From: Sthenelais limicola
Lineage: Eukaryota > Annelida > Polychaeta > Phyllodocida > Sigalionidae
Assembly (NCBI GenBank): GCA_942159475.1
Contig: OW804096.1
Location: 42,841,744 to 42,905,743 of the forward strand
Direction: 5' to 3'
DNA length: 64,000 nucleotides
Made by a program: the position numbers and the translations under genes. Within the stretch, counting starts at the first letter, position 1. Every line of letters starts with the position of its first letter. Under the pieces are notes generated by a model. The model saw nothing but the letters and a program-made list of their open reading frames with translations, did no database searches and was not told the origin of the DNA. Below are positions 35,863 to 47,985 of the stretch, piece by piece.

Positions 35863-38800
35863 ACTCCTCGGATCAGGATACGTTGAGGGATATCCGTATC
35901 TCTGATATACAAATATAGATATACATATAGCGGGAAAAGCGTACCGTAACATTTAAAGCAACATGTTTCATCTCACAATTTATTTTTCAGGAAAACCAAC
36001 ATTTCAATAAATACCACTTAGAACCTTAAATCGGTCGTTGTACTTATTGAGACTCTCTTCCCTTACTTGATTTATTTTTTATACATGAAAATGTGACGTA
36101 ATTCACACACAAAAAATGTACGGATGGGGTTACGCAATGGTGCACCTATGTAGGTTTGCTTGCGGAATCTCCCTAGTATAACCAATGTCAACCAAGTATC
36201 TGAGAAGAGCCAGAGTACGCATCAGCGTTGGTAATTTCACCACTCTTGGTGATAAGGCACAATTTCACTCCCTGTGAGAAAGGAAACCTCTCGCGTTATA
36301 TCCTCCCAAGATTGGGGAAATTGTTTAATGAATGCTTTTATTCATTCTCACAAATCATTCACGTCAATACATGGGCATTAAGGGAATTGATTATGATAGA
36401 TCTAAATGGAGACAACTTGATATATAATTATTCTGTGAACATGGGTGGAACGTATAATATTTTACCATTATCTCCCCTTATTAAAATGTGCCAGATGCCA
36501 GATTGCTTGATCAGCGGATTATTTTATTGGGTTATGCGCCAATGCCACGATTGCTAACATTGCTCATTTTGGTCCATTTACTCTTTAGAAATGGTTCTGC
36601 ATTTTGTTATATCAGCAAGATACATTGGAAGGTGAGAAAAACAATCCTTACAGCAAACAAGTTTTTTTTAATTCAATGTCTTTCTTTCTACATTTGTTTT
36701 TGATTGAAGAAAATTGATGTGTTGATATGTTGTTTGTGTAAGCATTGTCGTTGTAAGAAAACATTTTCCCACATTGGAAAATTAGATTTGACCTATTATT
36801 TTGTTTTTAATTTCCTATTTTTATTACTTTTATAAAAAGTATATTTTTTATATCATTGAGTTTCCAATTGGGAAAATATTAATCATTTGCAGGAGCGTTC
36901 AGTAGGGCAAAAACTGACCATTCTTGCGTCAACCATTTGCCAGTGTTAGATATCAACAGAAACCATAAACAATACAAGGAATATGCCATTCTAGGTATAA
37001 AACCATATTACTGGTCATGTAAATAAGAGTATAGTCATACTAGTCATATGGTGTCTTTTTCAAAGTCAGCAGAAATCTTGTTTATATTCAGCTGAGAGGG
37101 CACTCATATGCCTTGATCAATTTGATTCTTGCTTATTGATTTACCTCATCCTAAAGAACCGGCCTAGGTTAAAGCAAAGGTCAATGTCCAAAGGTTAGGG
37201 TTCCCAATACCAACTAGTAAGGAAAGGGTAATAAATAAAACCTGAAGTTTAAGTGATATCAAATATACGGTGTTAATATTTCGCCAAAATAAGAATGCTA
37301 TGTTGCCAAAATAAACTTTTAAGCACACTGTTAAGAAGACTTTAAAGTCAGTTAAAGTATGATATATTATCTTAGGAAATACTTAGGATTCGAATATTTG
37401 TCACCCCCTCTGCAATGATCTTTGTAAAAAGAGGAATCATGATGTAAAAGAGCACCTTGTGTTGAACTCGCACCATGGACTCTAAGGCTAACGGACAGGG
37501 CTTGTACCCTCTATTTTTACCTCCTCCAGTTAATGAGGTCAGGGCCTAACTCGGCCCTCTGTAATAAGGTTACACAATGTTATGCAATAGATAAGAGGTA
37601 TATAAATGTATGTGCAATTTATATATCGTGACAGCATCATCATTGTTTTACAAGGGCAGAACGTTTAAAGCAATATCCGTATTAAACCAGTTTACTATGC
37701 AACAATTCATAATTTGCAAGTGCGAATATGTAGTATAGCCTGAATATGCTGTAGATGTCCTTATACTACTCGCCATATATCTACATTACCTTGCCTGGCA
37801 AGATCGCCGCAAGGGTTGCGTCCACTGCTGCAACAAGCTACAAACAACAGCTGGACCTGTATTTTATGAGCCTCTATATTTCCTTTCTCTGTACTATTGT
37901 ACTATTGTACTATGTACTCTTAAGTTTTCTTTTATACACACCATCTCATACTTTTGTACCATAATGACCACTGTCTTATACACACGTCTTATTAAAACCT
38001 AGAGTAGTGATATTAGACACTTGTTTCTTGTTCCTCATTCCCCTCCTCAACCAAACATTGGGTAATTTAAAGATGTATTATATTGCAAAGTATGATCCAT
38101 GGGCGTAGCCACTCAGTGTAAAATGTTCCCCTTAATCGTCGAAGCCATTCTTGAGCAGCGCAAAGCAAGTATTTCTCTTTATGTGATCAACGCCCTGGGC
38201 TTAAGAAATACAATGATTCTGCAAGACAGTTATTCCAAAGTCGAATGACGAGGTAAGCTGAGTAGTAAGTGAAACGTTCAAAGTAAATCCGTTTCCTCGT
38301 ACTCTTTTTCTTTTATGTGTATTTTCTCCGAAACATACGGTAGGTTACCTAAAAGCTCCTAAAGTTTACCTACAGCTATATAATGTTCAAATGGACTACT
38401 CAGCATTTATTAATAAAATAGTTCTTTAACGACCGTATACATCGTTAGTAATGTATATTCAGTCATTTGGAAATCAGCCCCAGAATCTAGTTCATATTCC
38501 GGGAATTCAATATCACATGTATTCTATTGCCTGGAAAGGTTTGCAGCCAATTTGGACTGGTAAGATTTTATACGAACTTTGTCAATAGCTGACGCCGTTT
38601 TTATTGTTATAAAATTCCCTACGCTCATAAAATATTTTGAGATGTGATAATTTCCTAGCCGTCCAGATCTAATGCAAAGAACTAGGTATACGCTCAAGAT
38701 CACCAAAACACTCCTATATGGCAGTAGCCTCTGGCTGGTTGTACTTCATAGAAAGTATTAAATAAAGCGTTACTGCAGACAGCTATAGGGCCTACCGTCT

Positions 38801-39626
38801 AAAGTACTGTATGGCTTTCTTACTCCCTTTGGTATGTTCATCTAATCTAAACTAGATTTCATCCTGTTGACTATTAAAGTGGCTTAGATAGTTAAAAACA
38901 CAGGTTTGGGAGTAGTCAAGAATCGCTTTGAAAATACCCTCAACAACTAAAACAAACTTTCTTAGTCCTATCATGAGCTTATTTTACTTTTAGCTTTCCC
39001 ATAAATGCTTTGAAAGTGCAATCCTTTTGTAGCTATTGCCTCGTTCGATTCTGCAGTCACATTATGGCGTTTGAATTGGTAGAACTGGGTCACAATATGG
39101 TTGAAGAGAACTGTCTATCTAGCTAAAGTCATAATATGGCTAGTGTCTCACCTATTTGTGTGGTCGAACTTAGTCTCTCCCTTGCTCCCTTGCTAAATAA
39201 CTTTCATATTGAATTTATTATTTGGCCTCTCTCCAAACATTGAAAAACGAGTTACAAGACTGCGTCTGTTTTGTTTACTGACCAAGCTGGGTGCACTTAC
39301 CCACACTGACACTGACCAAGCTGGGTGAGCTTACCCATGACTTGAGGAATCTCTCATATGACCTACTGCGCATGACAACCTCACTAAGTGCAATGGTCGT
39401 TCACCCGTTTTTAGGACGGCAGTCAGAAATAAATTCACTCTCTTTATGGTAAAATATCTGTTAAAGTATGAAGTATATAATTTCCGCATCTCCACGGATT
39501 TGTTAAGCCAGTTCAGACGCACAACATAGAATATTGGAAAGAAATTCTGTTACTTCTGATATTCTAGCTTAAAACAGCAAGAAGAGTCACTTTAAGACAT
39601 GTCTCGAAGTATAAATAGACACAATT

Positions 39627-39994
39627 TTAAACCTGCATTCTCAGCTACTTTGATTTTTAAAAAGTCATACCAAATTTACTCATTACGTGGTTAGAACCAT
39701 TGGACTGAAGTTAGCAACATTTGGATGATGTTGTATGTTTACGAAATTGAAGTCAAATCGGCAAAAAGGATCCGGCTCCAGTGAGCGATAATAAGTGAAA
39801 CAATTACAGCAAAGGATTTTGGCGGGCCATTGAGACATGAATTATGTGGACTTTATGAAGCCCAGCATCAAAAGCAACGTGAGGAAAACCTTCACAATTT
39901 TGGTCAAATTACTTTCAGATGGGGATTAAACAATGGAACAAAAAGTAGCAGATCTGGAGTAATTGATCGATGATAACTGAGAATGTAGCTTTAA
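39627..39994. mobile_element. TTAA-flanked MITE, family 1, copy B
   Basis: TTAAACCTGCATTCTCAGCT at the left end, GAGAATGTAGCTTTAA at the right. Same internal blocks as copy A (GAGCGATAATAAG, GGTCAAATTACTTTCAGATG, AATGGAACAAAAAGTAG). Confidence 0.75.
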
Positions 39995-40731
39995 TACAAA
40001 CTGTTTTAGTGTATCGCTTTGAATTCGGCTGTCATTATTGACACTTGAAAGCCTAGTAATAAAAGCACTTTTAATGGAATACTTTTATAACCCTGTAATT
40101 GAATGTGGGAGGGTAGGCGGGGGGGTACCGTCATTGGCGATGATGACATGAAACCATGATATCCAGTGTGGTGTGGTGGGTGTTGAAATGTGTTTATCAT
40201 GCATGAGTTTTAACAAAAAGCAGTTTCGGCGCAAATTACCATGGGCTGCGCTCCTCTGTCGCTGGTATCGCAGCCGAGCGACAGTTGTGATAAAAACATC
40301 GCTTAATCTACAAGGCTGTCACATTTTATAACTTCTGTCATATCATACATAAACTTTCTCTATTTCGAATTTGTGATGGTGATAGAGAGGAGCTCTTCCG
40401 AGGGCGGAATCTGCGTTTTAAAGTAGGAATGTGTACATACAAATGATATTGTTTGGTTACTTCAGTATGAAAGGATACTTTTGTTTTTGACTATTTATAT
40501 GACCACCCTGCGCCCGGTGATGGTATTTTATTATGAAGAGACCTCAATCGCAGACATTTGCGTGACGGCACCTTTTATTTCACATTGCACATGTATGTAT
40601 GTACGAGAAACTGAGAAACTGAGAATTTTTCTTTTCCCCAGCGACTTCTGAGAACAGTGTACTCTTGAATAATGTTGAACGCTGAATGAAAATATTAAAA
40701 ACAAAACAAACTGATAACAATTTGTGAATAA

Positions 40732-40965
40732 ATCTGTGCATCGTACGTTTCACATGTGGTTGACTGCTTTGCATGAAAGAGAAATCTATGGTAAAACTAA
40801 CCCTAAAATGACAACCTGCCACTCCCATAGCTACAATTTTATAGTACACGATATCCTAACCATAGCACACATATAATCCATCCATCCATTAGTCTGTGTA
40901 TCGTACTTTTCACATGTGGTCGATTATTTTGTATGAAAAGAGAAACCTATGGCAAAACTAATACA
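40732..40965. repeat. direct repeat, about 75 bp x 2
   Basis: Around 40732-40805 and 40892-40965, sharing CTGTG.ATCGTAC, TTTCACATGTGGT and AGAGAAA.CTATGG.AAAACTAA with several substitutions. Confidence 0.7.
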
Positions 40966-41150
40966 TACAATGAGATTAGTCAATTCCCGGGCGTTACAAT
41001 TATTTTAAACCATGACCACTCCGAAGATAGCAAGAATTTCCCGTTGAACATCTTTAATGGTGTGCTCTGTGCAATAAAATTAGGTTAGGAAAAAGTCGTA
41101 TTGAATTATTATTATTATTATTGTTACTAACGTTATTTCCTCAACAACAG

Positions 41151-41255
41151 GTGCATGACAGTTTCATCAACAGGTGGGGAAAAGTGATAGCCACTGCTAC
41201 AGCAGTTCTTCCGACTATCCCTGCCTATGTTGTCTATATCTACAATGACAGTTAA
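41151..41255 (+). other. possible orphan terminal exon (34 codons and stop)
   Basis: TACTAAC and a pyrimidine-rich stretch precede AACAACAG. From there one frame reads VHDSFINRWGKVIATATAVL, then a hydrophobic PTIPAYVVYIY, then a stop overlapping AATAAA. It has the look of a last exon with a membrane segment, but no partner exon was found and I do not recognise the protein. Chance is quite possible. Confidence 0.25.
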
Positions 41256-42128
41256 TAAACAATCAAGTTATAGGTCTTAACAATACAACAAATAGATACA
41301 TAGTAAAAGTGTGTAGCGTCAATTTGTATTTGACCCTGTAAATCGCGATATCCTTTTTATCACAATAGTTCTTGTGTCAGCTTGCTTTCCTTGTTCGTTT
41401 CAACCTCAGACAAATGCTCTAGCTCCAAGAACTAGAAAGACTTTCGCTAGTTCCTAAATTAATTTGTGAGTACATCTATGTGAAAGTACTGTCTAACAAC
41501 ATCGATATCCCTGCTGCTCAAAGCTACAAAAGAACGGCCTCGGTTACTTTCGAGTGGTGCAGAAGGACAACGAGGAAATTCAGCGACAGGTGCATCAATA
41601 TATAAAAAAGGCAGAACGTGTAGAACGTGATTGCTGCTTTCTGTGCGACAACGTCACTGGGTATGGGCTGTACAATTAAAGAAAGGCATAATGATGTCAT
41701 ATGGTCATAAATGCGTCTTAAATTGTTAATTTAATATTGATGATTACCTTGGCATTTGTGTCACATCTCAAAATGTAATGGACTTTTCCTCACAAGCTTC
41801 CCTGAATGATAGGGATTGGGACAAATGAATACAACTTGCACCGGAAGAATAGGTGGATTTCATGCACGTCGACAGTTTCGTTTCCTTTAAATCGTAAAAA
41901 GAAAATTCGACTTCCATATCAGCGTTTTATTTCCTTTCAAGTAAGCTTCCGTCTGGCTGTAATTGGACAAAGGTTTTAAAACCTCAAAGGGTGTAGGATG
42001 TAATGAATGGCCTATGGTTATAAGCATTCGATATGTTAGAATCCAAATGTTATCAGCTTTGCGCATGCATCTAATATTTTACACCCAAAGGACTTTTGAT
42101 ACCTAGGACACCCGACCATCGTTTTTTG

Positions 42129-42162
42129 TCGACCAGGGATATCACGTGATATCCCTGGTCGA
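42129..42162. repeat. 34-bp perfect palindrome
   Basis: TCGACCAGGGATATCAC followed without spacer by its exact reverse complement, centred on CACGTG. T-rich and A-rich flanks extend the symmetry loosely. About 100 bases downstream is a second hairpin (TTCGACAC / GTGTCGAA). Confidence 0.9.
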
Positions 42163-42399
42163 AAAAAACTTGTGGACATCGTGTATAGTAAGTCAGAGAC
42201 CAACCTCGTTACATCCTATCATAGTAAGTGCTATCTTAAATTGTTATAACGGACCAAGTTTCGACACTTGAAAAGAATCACACATGTGAAATTGTGTCGA
42301 AATAAAATCTTTTTTTTTTAAACCGAACATCCGTGACAGATAATGCGTTTTTCTTCTTATCGCTTAAGTATTGTGTTGGCGTGTAATGAAATATTTTCA

Positions 42400-42546
42400 T
42401 AAAAGCTCTGCAGCAAAAACAACCGGACAAAGTCCTCCACGATTTTGGTCAAATGACTTTGAGTTGGGTTGGAAAAGAACCGAACAAAAGGTAGAAACTT
42501 TTTAGTTTCGGGCCGATGATTTTGGCCGATGAGAGTGCAGCTTTAA
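42400..42546. mobile_element. MITE family 1, copy C (right part only)
   Basis: Contains GGTCAAATGACTTTGAGTTG, GGAAAAGAACCGAACAAAA and the terminal GAGAGTGCAGCTTTAA. The left half is missing or unrecognisable. Confidence 0.65.
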
Positions 42547-43385
42547 TTAATATTAGATAAGTGCTTCTGTCAGATTGGGACAATGGATCGCCCAAAAGCA
42601 AAACCATAGATCTTTGAGTTTTGATGGAGCAAGAAGGTATTTGAACTTCCGCTTCTCTTGGTACTTTTTTTTTGCTAAATCTTGTAGTATGTCTCGAATT
42701 TCTAATTATCTAATATGGCAACAAGCGAACACTTCCATGGAAGACACAGCGTATTTTCTTGTATGCTTTGTTTAAATATTATATTGGCCTTAAATGAAAA
42801 AACCCTTCTTGGCATTTGACCTTAGTCATGAAAGTTGTTTGTTCCCTAGATGTGGGAAGTTTGTGCTGCTGAAGGATTTATGACTGACATTGAGGAACTG
42901 CGAGTGCACTAGATGCATATAGTGCACAGGCGGGCCGAAATGGAGGTTATTAATCATTTTAGTATCTGCCTAATTTAAATTTGGTTATGTTCATGGCAAG
43001 GACTAACATGAAATGGGTGGAGAAGATTTACTCTACAACCATGCATGATCAGAATTAAAGTGGCTCTTCGAAGTATTTTTACCTCTAGTGGAATTCATAT
43101 TTTAGGGGAAATATATTGTATTTATAAAATGATTTGTTGATAAAATCGTTGGTAATTAGAATTTGGTAAGATAAAAGAGCCTCAAGGCATTGAAAGATGA
43201 GAAATGACTGGAGACGAGATATAGGTTGTAGGTAGGTGGGAATTGAAATGTGTAGTTTGACGGCTGTCGAAGAGTGTGGGTTAGGAATAGGGGGATTATA
43301 GTATTTATAGTGTTGGAAAAGATGGGCGTTGAACGTTTTAGTGGGGAATGTGTGGAGGTGCAAAGTTTGTTAGTTTTATAGATTA

Positions 43386-44567
43386 CTAGCAAAGTACCCG
43401 TCCTCCGGACGGTCCCCCTCTCTCCCCACATTTCCCCCTCTCCCTCTTTTCCCTCCCCCTCTTCTCCGACTTTCATACCTGTTTTTCTCTCCCAACCCCA
43501 TCTCCGATTTCCCTTTTATAATGCTCATTTCCCCTTCTGTACATCGCTGTCATTTAAACCAAAACCAATTTTAATATTTATTTTTTGTACATGTGATGTG
43601 TCACAGGAAAATGAGTCACTCCCCCAACCTATTTGAAAGCATCTACTGAAAACTCACATAACTTTACAAAAAAGCCCATATTTCAAATTCTGGGACTTTT
43701 CAACTATTTTCCAGGGGGACATGCAGATTCAGAATCATAATACACCCAAATTGGAAAATTTGACCCTGGGTGGATTCTTATGATAGACAACATGACTCGT
43801 TCGGTGTTAGTTGTAAAGTGAGATCTTTATTCAGTACCTTGGTGGTGCGTGCACACCTGCACCACCACACACCCAATCCTCGTACTAAGGGGGCGTGTCC
43901 GAGTGGAGGCCACTCTGCTTATCCAATGTGTGAGTAGACTCTACTGACCAGTACATGTATATACACAAAAATAAAATAATACCTGTATATAACATAGTCC
44001 TCTCCTCTCCTTCCAAATCAAACGTCAGTTTGATTTCAATATCTATTCTTCTTGATAAAATATTTTATTTTCTGTGCACTCCTAATCTAATAATTTCTAC
44101 TACCTTCGTAGGTTTTCTACTAAAACTTCTTATTACTAACTCTTAGTTCTTTTCGTTTCTTATTTCCCTTTTTTATATCAGAGAATCCAATCTACTTGTA
44201 ATATTCTGTACTCTTGATTTCTCCCCTTATATCACGACCCCTTCTGTATGGCTGGTCACTTATAGTTAGGTCCCTCTGGACGTAGGTTGTGGGAAATGAC
44301 GTAGTATCTCACAGGGGCTTTCCCAGGCTATAAATAGAGTGTAGAGATCGCAATTTTAAAAAGGCTTCAAAACCACATTTCCACCCCAAATACCCTCACA
44401 AACCACATACGACGACATCCAGAGAGGGGGGATTGACATCTACAGATGAGTAAAGTAGTTTGTAATTCAACAAATTCCGAGAACATTCCGGACAAAGAAA
44501 ACCTTCTTTCTACCATTTCTTTTCTACCTCCTTTCCTAGAAATCGCTCTAGCTTTATATTATATGGA
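43386..44567 (-). mobile_element. non-autonomous Helitron, copy 2 (1182 bp)
   Basis: Same ends as copy 1: minus-strand TCCATATAATATA start, hairpin CCGTCCGGAGGACGG (perfect arms here), GTACTTTGCTAG end, with A and T flanks. The pyrimidine tract is shorter (about 43400-43515). An unrelated block of about 750 bases (43516-44265) lies between it and the conserved inner half (44268-44567), which matches 20396-20714 of copy 1. Confidence 0.8.
43516..44265. other. block unique to Helitron copy 2
   Basis: No match to copy 1. Contains a hairpin-like GGTGGTGCGTGC / GCACCACCACA and T/C-rich sequence, with no recognised coding. It could be captured host sequence or a separate insertion. Confidence 0.5.
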
Positions 44568-44881
44568 TGGATAGGGGGAGTGATCATCGATAATGCCCAG
44601 GCTTTTAACAGTTGGCAAAATCCCAAACAAATTCCTCTTCTCACAAATGGTGTTGTAACGATGCTGAGAAATAATACTGCTATGAAGCTCTGGATACCTC
44701 TTAAGTTCTCCGAAGTTCCTCCGGACGCCGACAGGCAGATATTCGCAAATTATATTAGATGATGATTTTATAATAGATTATCTGTTCTTATTACACCTTT
44801 CAGAGTTGAACCATGTTACATGTTATATACATATATACACTTTATATGTTAAAAGTTTATTTAGTTATTATACTTATTTAG

Positions 44882-45640
44882 TTATTATACTCGACCAGCT
44901 GCAAATATTCCAGAACAAGGTTTTGAGGTTTGCCTTAAAAAGGCCACGTAGATACGATATACATTTGCTCCATGTGGAATCAAAAACCATGACTATCAGA
45001 GAACGCATCTTTTTTAATTGTTGTAAATTCTACCACAAACAGCTACATGCTTGTCGTGTTGATTGGATCGTGCGTGCCAGGAATGACGGAGTCCATGATT
45101 TAAGAGGGAACCGCAACCTAAACTTTGAAGTACTACGTCCCACATGCATAACCTACCAAAAATCGATTGCTTTCACAGGTGCCCTCTGGTGGAATGGTCT
45201 GCCGGATGTCCTCAAAATGATCCAAGACACCGACTGCTTTAAACTCAGACTTAAAAACGATATCTTACAGAACCGGATCCCAATACCGGAATTCTAAGCC
45301 CCTATGATGATAATAGACAAATATGAATGTTTAATACCGTGTCCATAAATCTAAGACAATAGCTAATGATGGTAATCCTTCCTTTATTTTCATCTCTTCT
45401 ACAACCACCATCTCATACCATAAATATATTTTACTCACCTCATTATTTCTACTATGTACCAAAGTAATTGTACACATGTTACGTTTTCAACACCTAAAAT
45501 TTATTGATTGAAAGGTAATAGCCAATAACTCAGGGCTTGGCGGTATACCGGGTTTAACCCGAGCCTCTCAATAAATAGCTATGGCATACGCCACTATATT
45601 ATTATATCCTGAATAAAGATCTGTACAAAAAAAAAAAAAC
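44882..45640 (+). mobile_element. 5'-truncated LINE with poly(A) tail
   Basis: The frame up to 45297 encodes the extreme C-terminus of a non-LTR retrotransposon ORF2. It shows LQIFQNKVLRFALKRPRR, TIRERIFF, and ITYQKSIAFTGALWWNGLPD, matching the usual LQxxQNxALR and SxxYxGAxLWNxLP patterns after reverse transcriptase. A 3' UTR of about 300 bases and GAATAAAGATCTGTAC lead to a run of A (45627-45639). A direct repeat ACTTATTTAG (44872-44881 and 45639-45648) is a plausible target-site duplication. No RT catalytic region remains. Confidence 0.75.
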
Positions 45641-45970
45641 TTATTTAGCTAAAGAAGCCAAAACCACTGACGACATGCGTAGGGTTGCAAAATAAAAAGC
45701 TACAATCAAATTGAAGCAAGGTGAGTTGCCTCCAATTACTATTCATAATTATACTTATTTATCTATCAAGATTAAAGTCCGTCACTTAACTAAAAATGTA
45801 ATATATCAATAGAAGGTCTTTGATCATTTCTGACCAGGTAGGCAGAGTTTAAACACGGAAATAAGGAAAACATCTTCTGAGATCTTATGTGAGTTAATAC
45901 TAACAATATGTAGCATTCAATCATGTTGCAATTTGGGCCAATTGTTAGCCAGACAGATATGGAAGCTTAA

Positions 45971-46286
45971 AGGGTCACTAAACGGGTTCATGGTCACTAT
46001 TAGGACAATAAACGTTATGGATTCATAAGTACAACCCCCAAGTCCCAATTTTTTACCTCCATTTGTGTCTAACTTATAGGCGCTCACAGGCACCAATTGA
46101 GAAAACAGTGGCACTTTGAATGAAGTGTTAAACTGTGAAACTACTTTTTCCCTCATCTAAATGGATAAAACTCACAAAATGTTAGATTACGTTAGATTGT
46201 TAGATTGAAGTACGTCTGGGGCCATTACATTTGAGTAATAGCAATAATGTTGATTTTCTCATAATATTTTGGGGTTTAGTGATCCT
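45971..46286. mobile_element. TTAA-flanked MITE, family 2
   Basis: AGGGTCACTAAAC at left pairs with GTTTAGTGATCCT at right, and TTAA abuts both ends (45967-45970 and 46287-46290). A fragment of the interior (GTTAAACTGTGGAACTAC) also occurs near 7018-7065. No coding. Confidence 0.7.
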
Positions 46287-46831
46287 TTAAATGGCATCTC
46301 CCTTGTTTGATGGTATAGTTTCCTCAAGTCAATCACATGGATCCACCTGGACTGGAATAGGACACACGGATGTATACGGATGTCTTGCATGGTGACAAGT
46401 ATTTATCTTGATCCTGCATGGCTTCATACTGTGGTGCCACCTACTGTTTATCCCCCCAGTGGTTCTAGCAAAATTTTACCTATAATAAGATTTATCCAAA
46501 ATGTTAGATTACGTTAGATTGTTAGATTGAAGTACGTCTGGGGCCATTACATTTGAGTAATAGCAATTATGTTGATTTTCTCATAATATTTTGGGGTTTA
46601 GTGATCCTTTAAATGGCATCTCCCTTGTTTGATGGTATAGTTTCCTCAAGTCAATCACTGGGTTTATTTCAGTCCCATGGATCCACCTGGACTGGAATAG
46701 GACACACGGATGTATACGGATGTCTTGCATGGTGACAAGTATTTATCTTGATGCTGCATGGCTTCATACTGTGGTGCCACCTACTGTTTATCCCCCCCAG
46801 TGGTTCTAGCAAAATTTTACCTATGATAAAA
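46176..46831. repeat. tandem duplication, about 322 bp x 2
   Basis: 46176-46497 and 46498-46831 match almost base for base, from AAAATGTTAGATTACGTTAG to CAAAATTTTACCTATRATAA. The second copy has a short insertion (TGGGTTTATTTCAGTCC). The unit includes the right half of MITE family 2 plus flanking DNA, so that half is present twice. Confidence 0.9.
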
Positions 46832-47615
46832 TTATCTGTTTTCTTCCACATCTATGTATTCAAATTGTCGATTCAGTGGGAAATAAAGATTCTATATAAA
46901 GAGAAAACACGAGAGAATGACTCATGACATTTTTTTATTAAAAAGAGACTAAATCCTTCACAAAGTCTATGATACACATACCCATATTGAACTTGCTCTG
47001 TCGGTAAAGAAAGTTGTGCGAGAAACCACTGGGATAACCTGCTTTAAAATGGATATTGTACGATTGAAGCCAATACTCAGTGAGACGATATATAGGACGT
47101 CACATAACTTCTTGCGTGCATTGAAACTAATATACTTAGAATGTCATCAAGAACTATATAATGTGCTTAGTGTTTCTCATACAACTCAGGCCACTTTGAG
47201 TACATGAGATAGTGACTATCATGCAGTGGGTCACACGACAGTATTCCATTATATCAATTTAAATGCGAATTCGAAAGATTACATTGATAGTAGTGAGGCC
47301 GAGACGTAACCCTTGTGATTCTTGTGTATTATATTGGCACAGAATTTACTTTCCCAATACTACTTACATCGTTTTACTTGTGTTACTATTACTTTCACTG
47401 GAGAATCGGTGTTTTTTATAGTTTATTTCACATATTACAGATTATCTATTTTTAACGTAAACTGGAAGAAATCATATTCAAATTATTACTGAATCAAACT
47501 GGCTTTCACCGGTATATTTGTTTAGTGTCTAGGGCATATTTACAGTGAGCCCGTGTGCACTAGCCTAGATGCACTTCCTTGGATGCAAAAACGAACCATG
47601 GCACGTCCTTTCAAC

Positions 47616-47985
47616 TTAAAGCTACATTCTCAGTTATTTCGACCAAAGAAATCTTACCAAATGTACTCATATTATGACTTATAGGACTGGATTTATCAAT
47701 ATTCTGTTGCTGTTATATGTTTACACAAGCATTTGAGGATAGCCTGAATCCACCAAGAGAAAGTGGCCGCCGGCGAGCGATAATAAGGGTAGTCACCATA
47801 GGAAAGGATTCCGGCGGGTCCACCAAATACAAATAAGGACGCTTTACAAGTCCTATAGCAAAAACAAACAGACAAAATCGTCCAAAATCTTGATCAAATG
47901 ACTCTTAGATAGGTTGGGAAAGAATGGAACACAAAGTAGAAAAAATTTAGTTTTTAACCGACGTTAGCTAAGAGTGCAGCTTTAA
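47616..47985. mobile_element. TTAA-flanked MITE, family 1, copy D
   Basis: TTAAAGCTACATTCTCAG at left and AAGAGTGCAGCTTTAA at right, with all the internal blocks of copies A and B. It is the best-preserved copy at both ends and has an intact TTAA at each side. Confidence 0.78.

Noticed and set aside
37440..37500. tRNA-like string (minus strand GTCCATGGTGCGAGTTC)
   Set aside because: Resembles a T arm only; no A box or acceptor stem partner.
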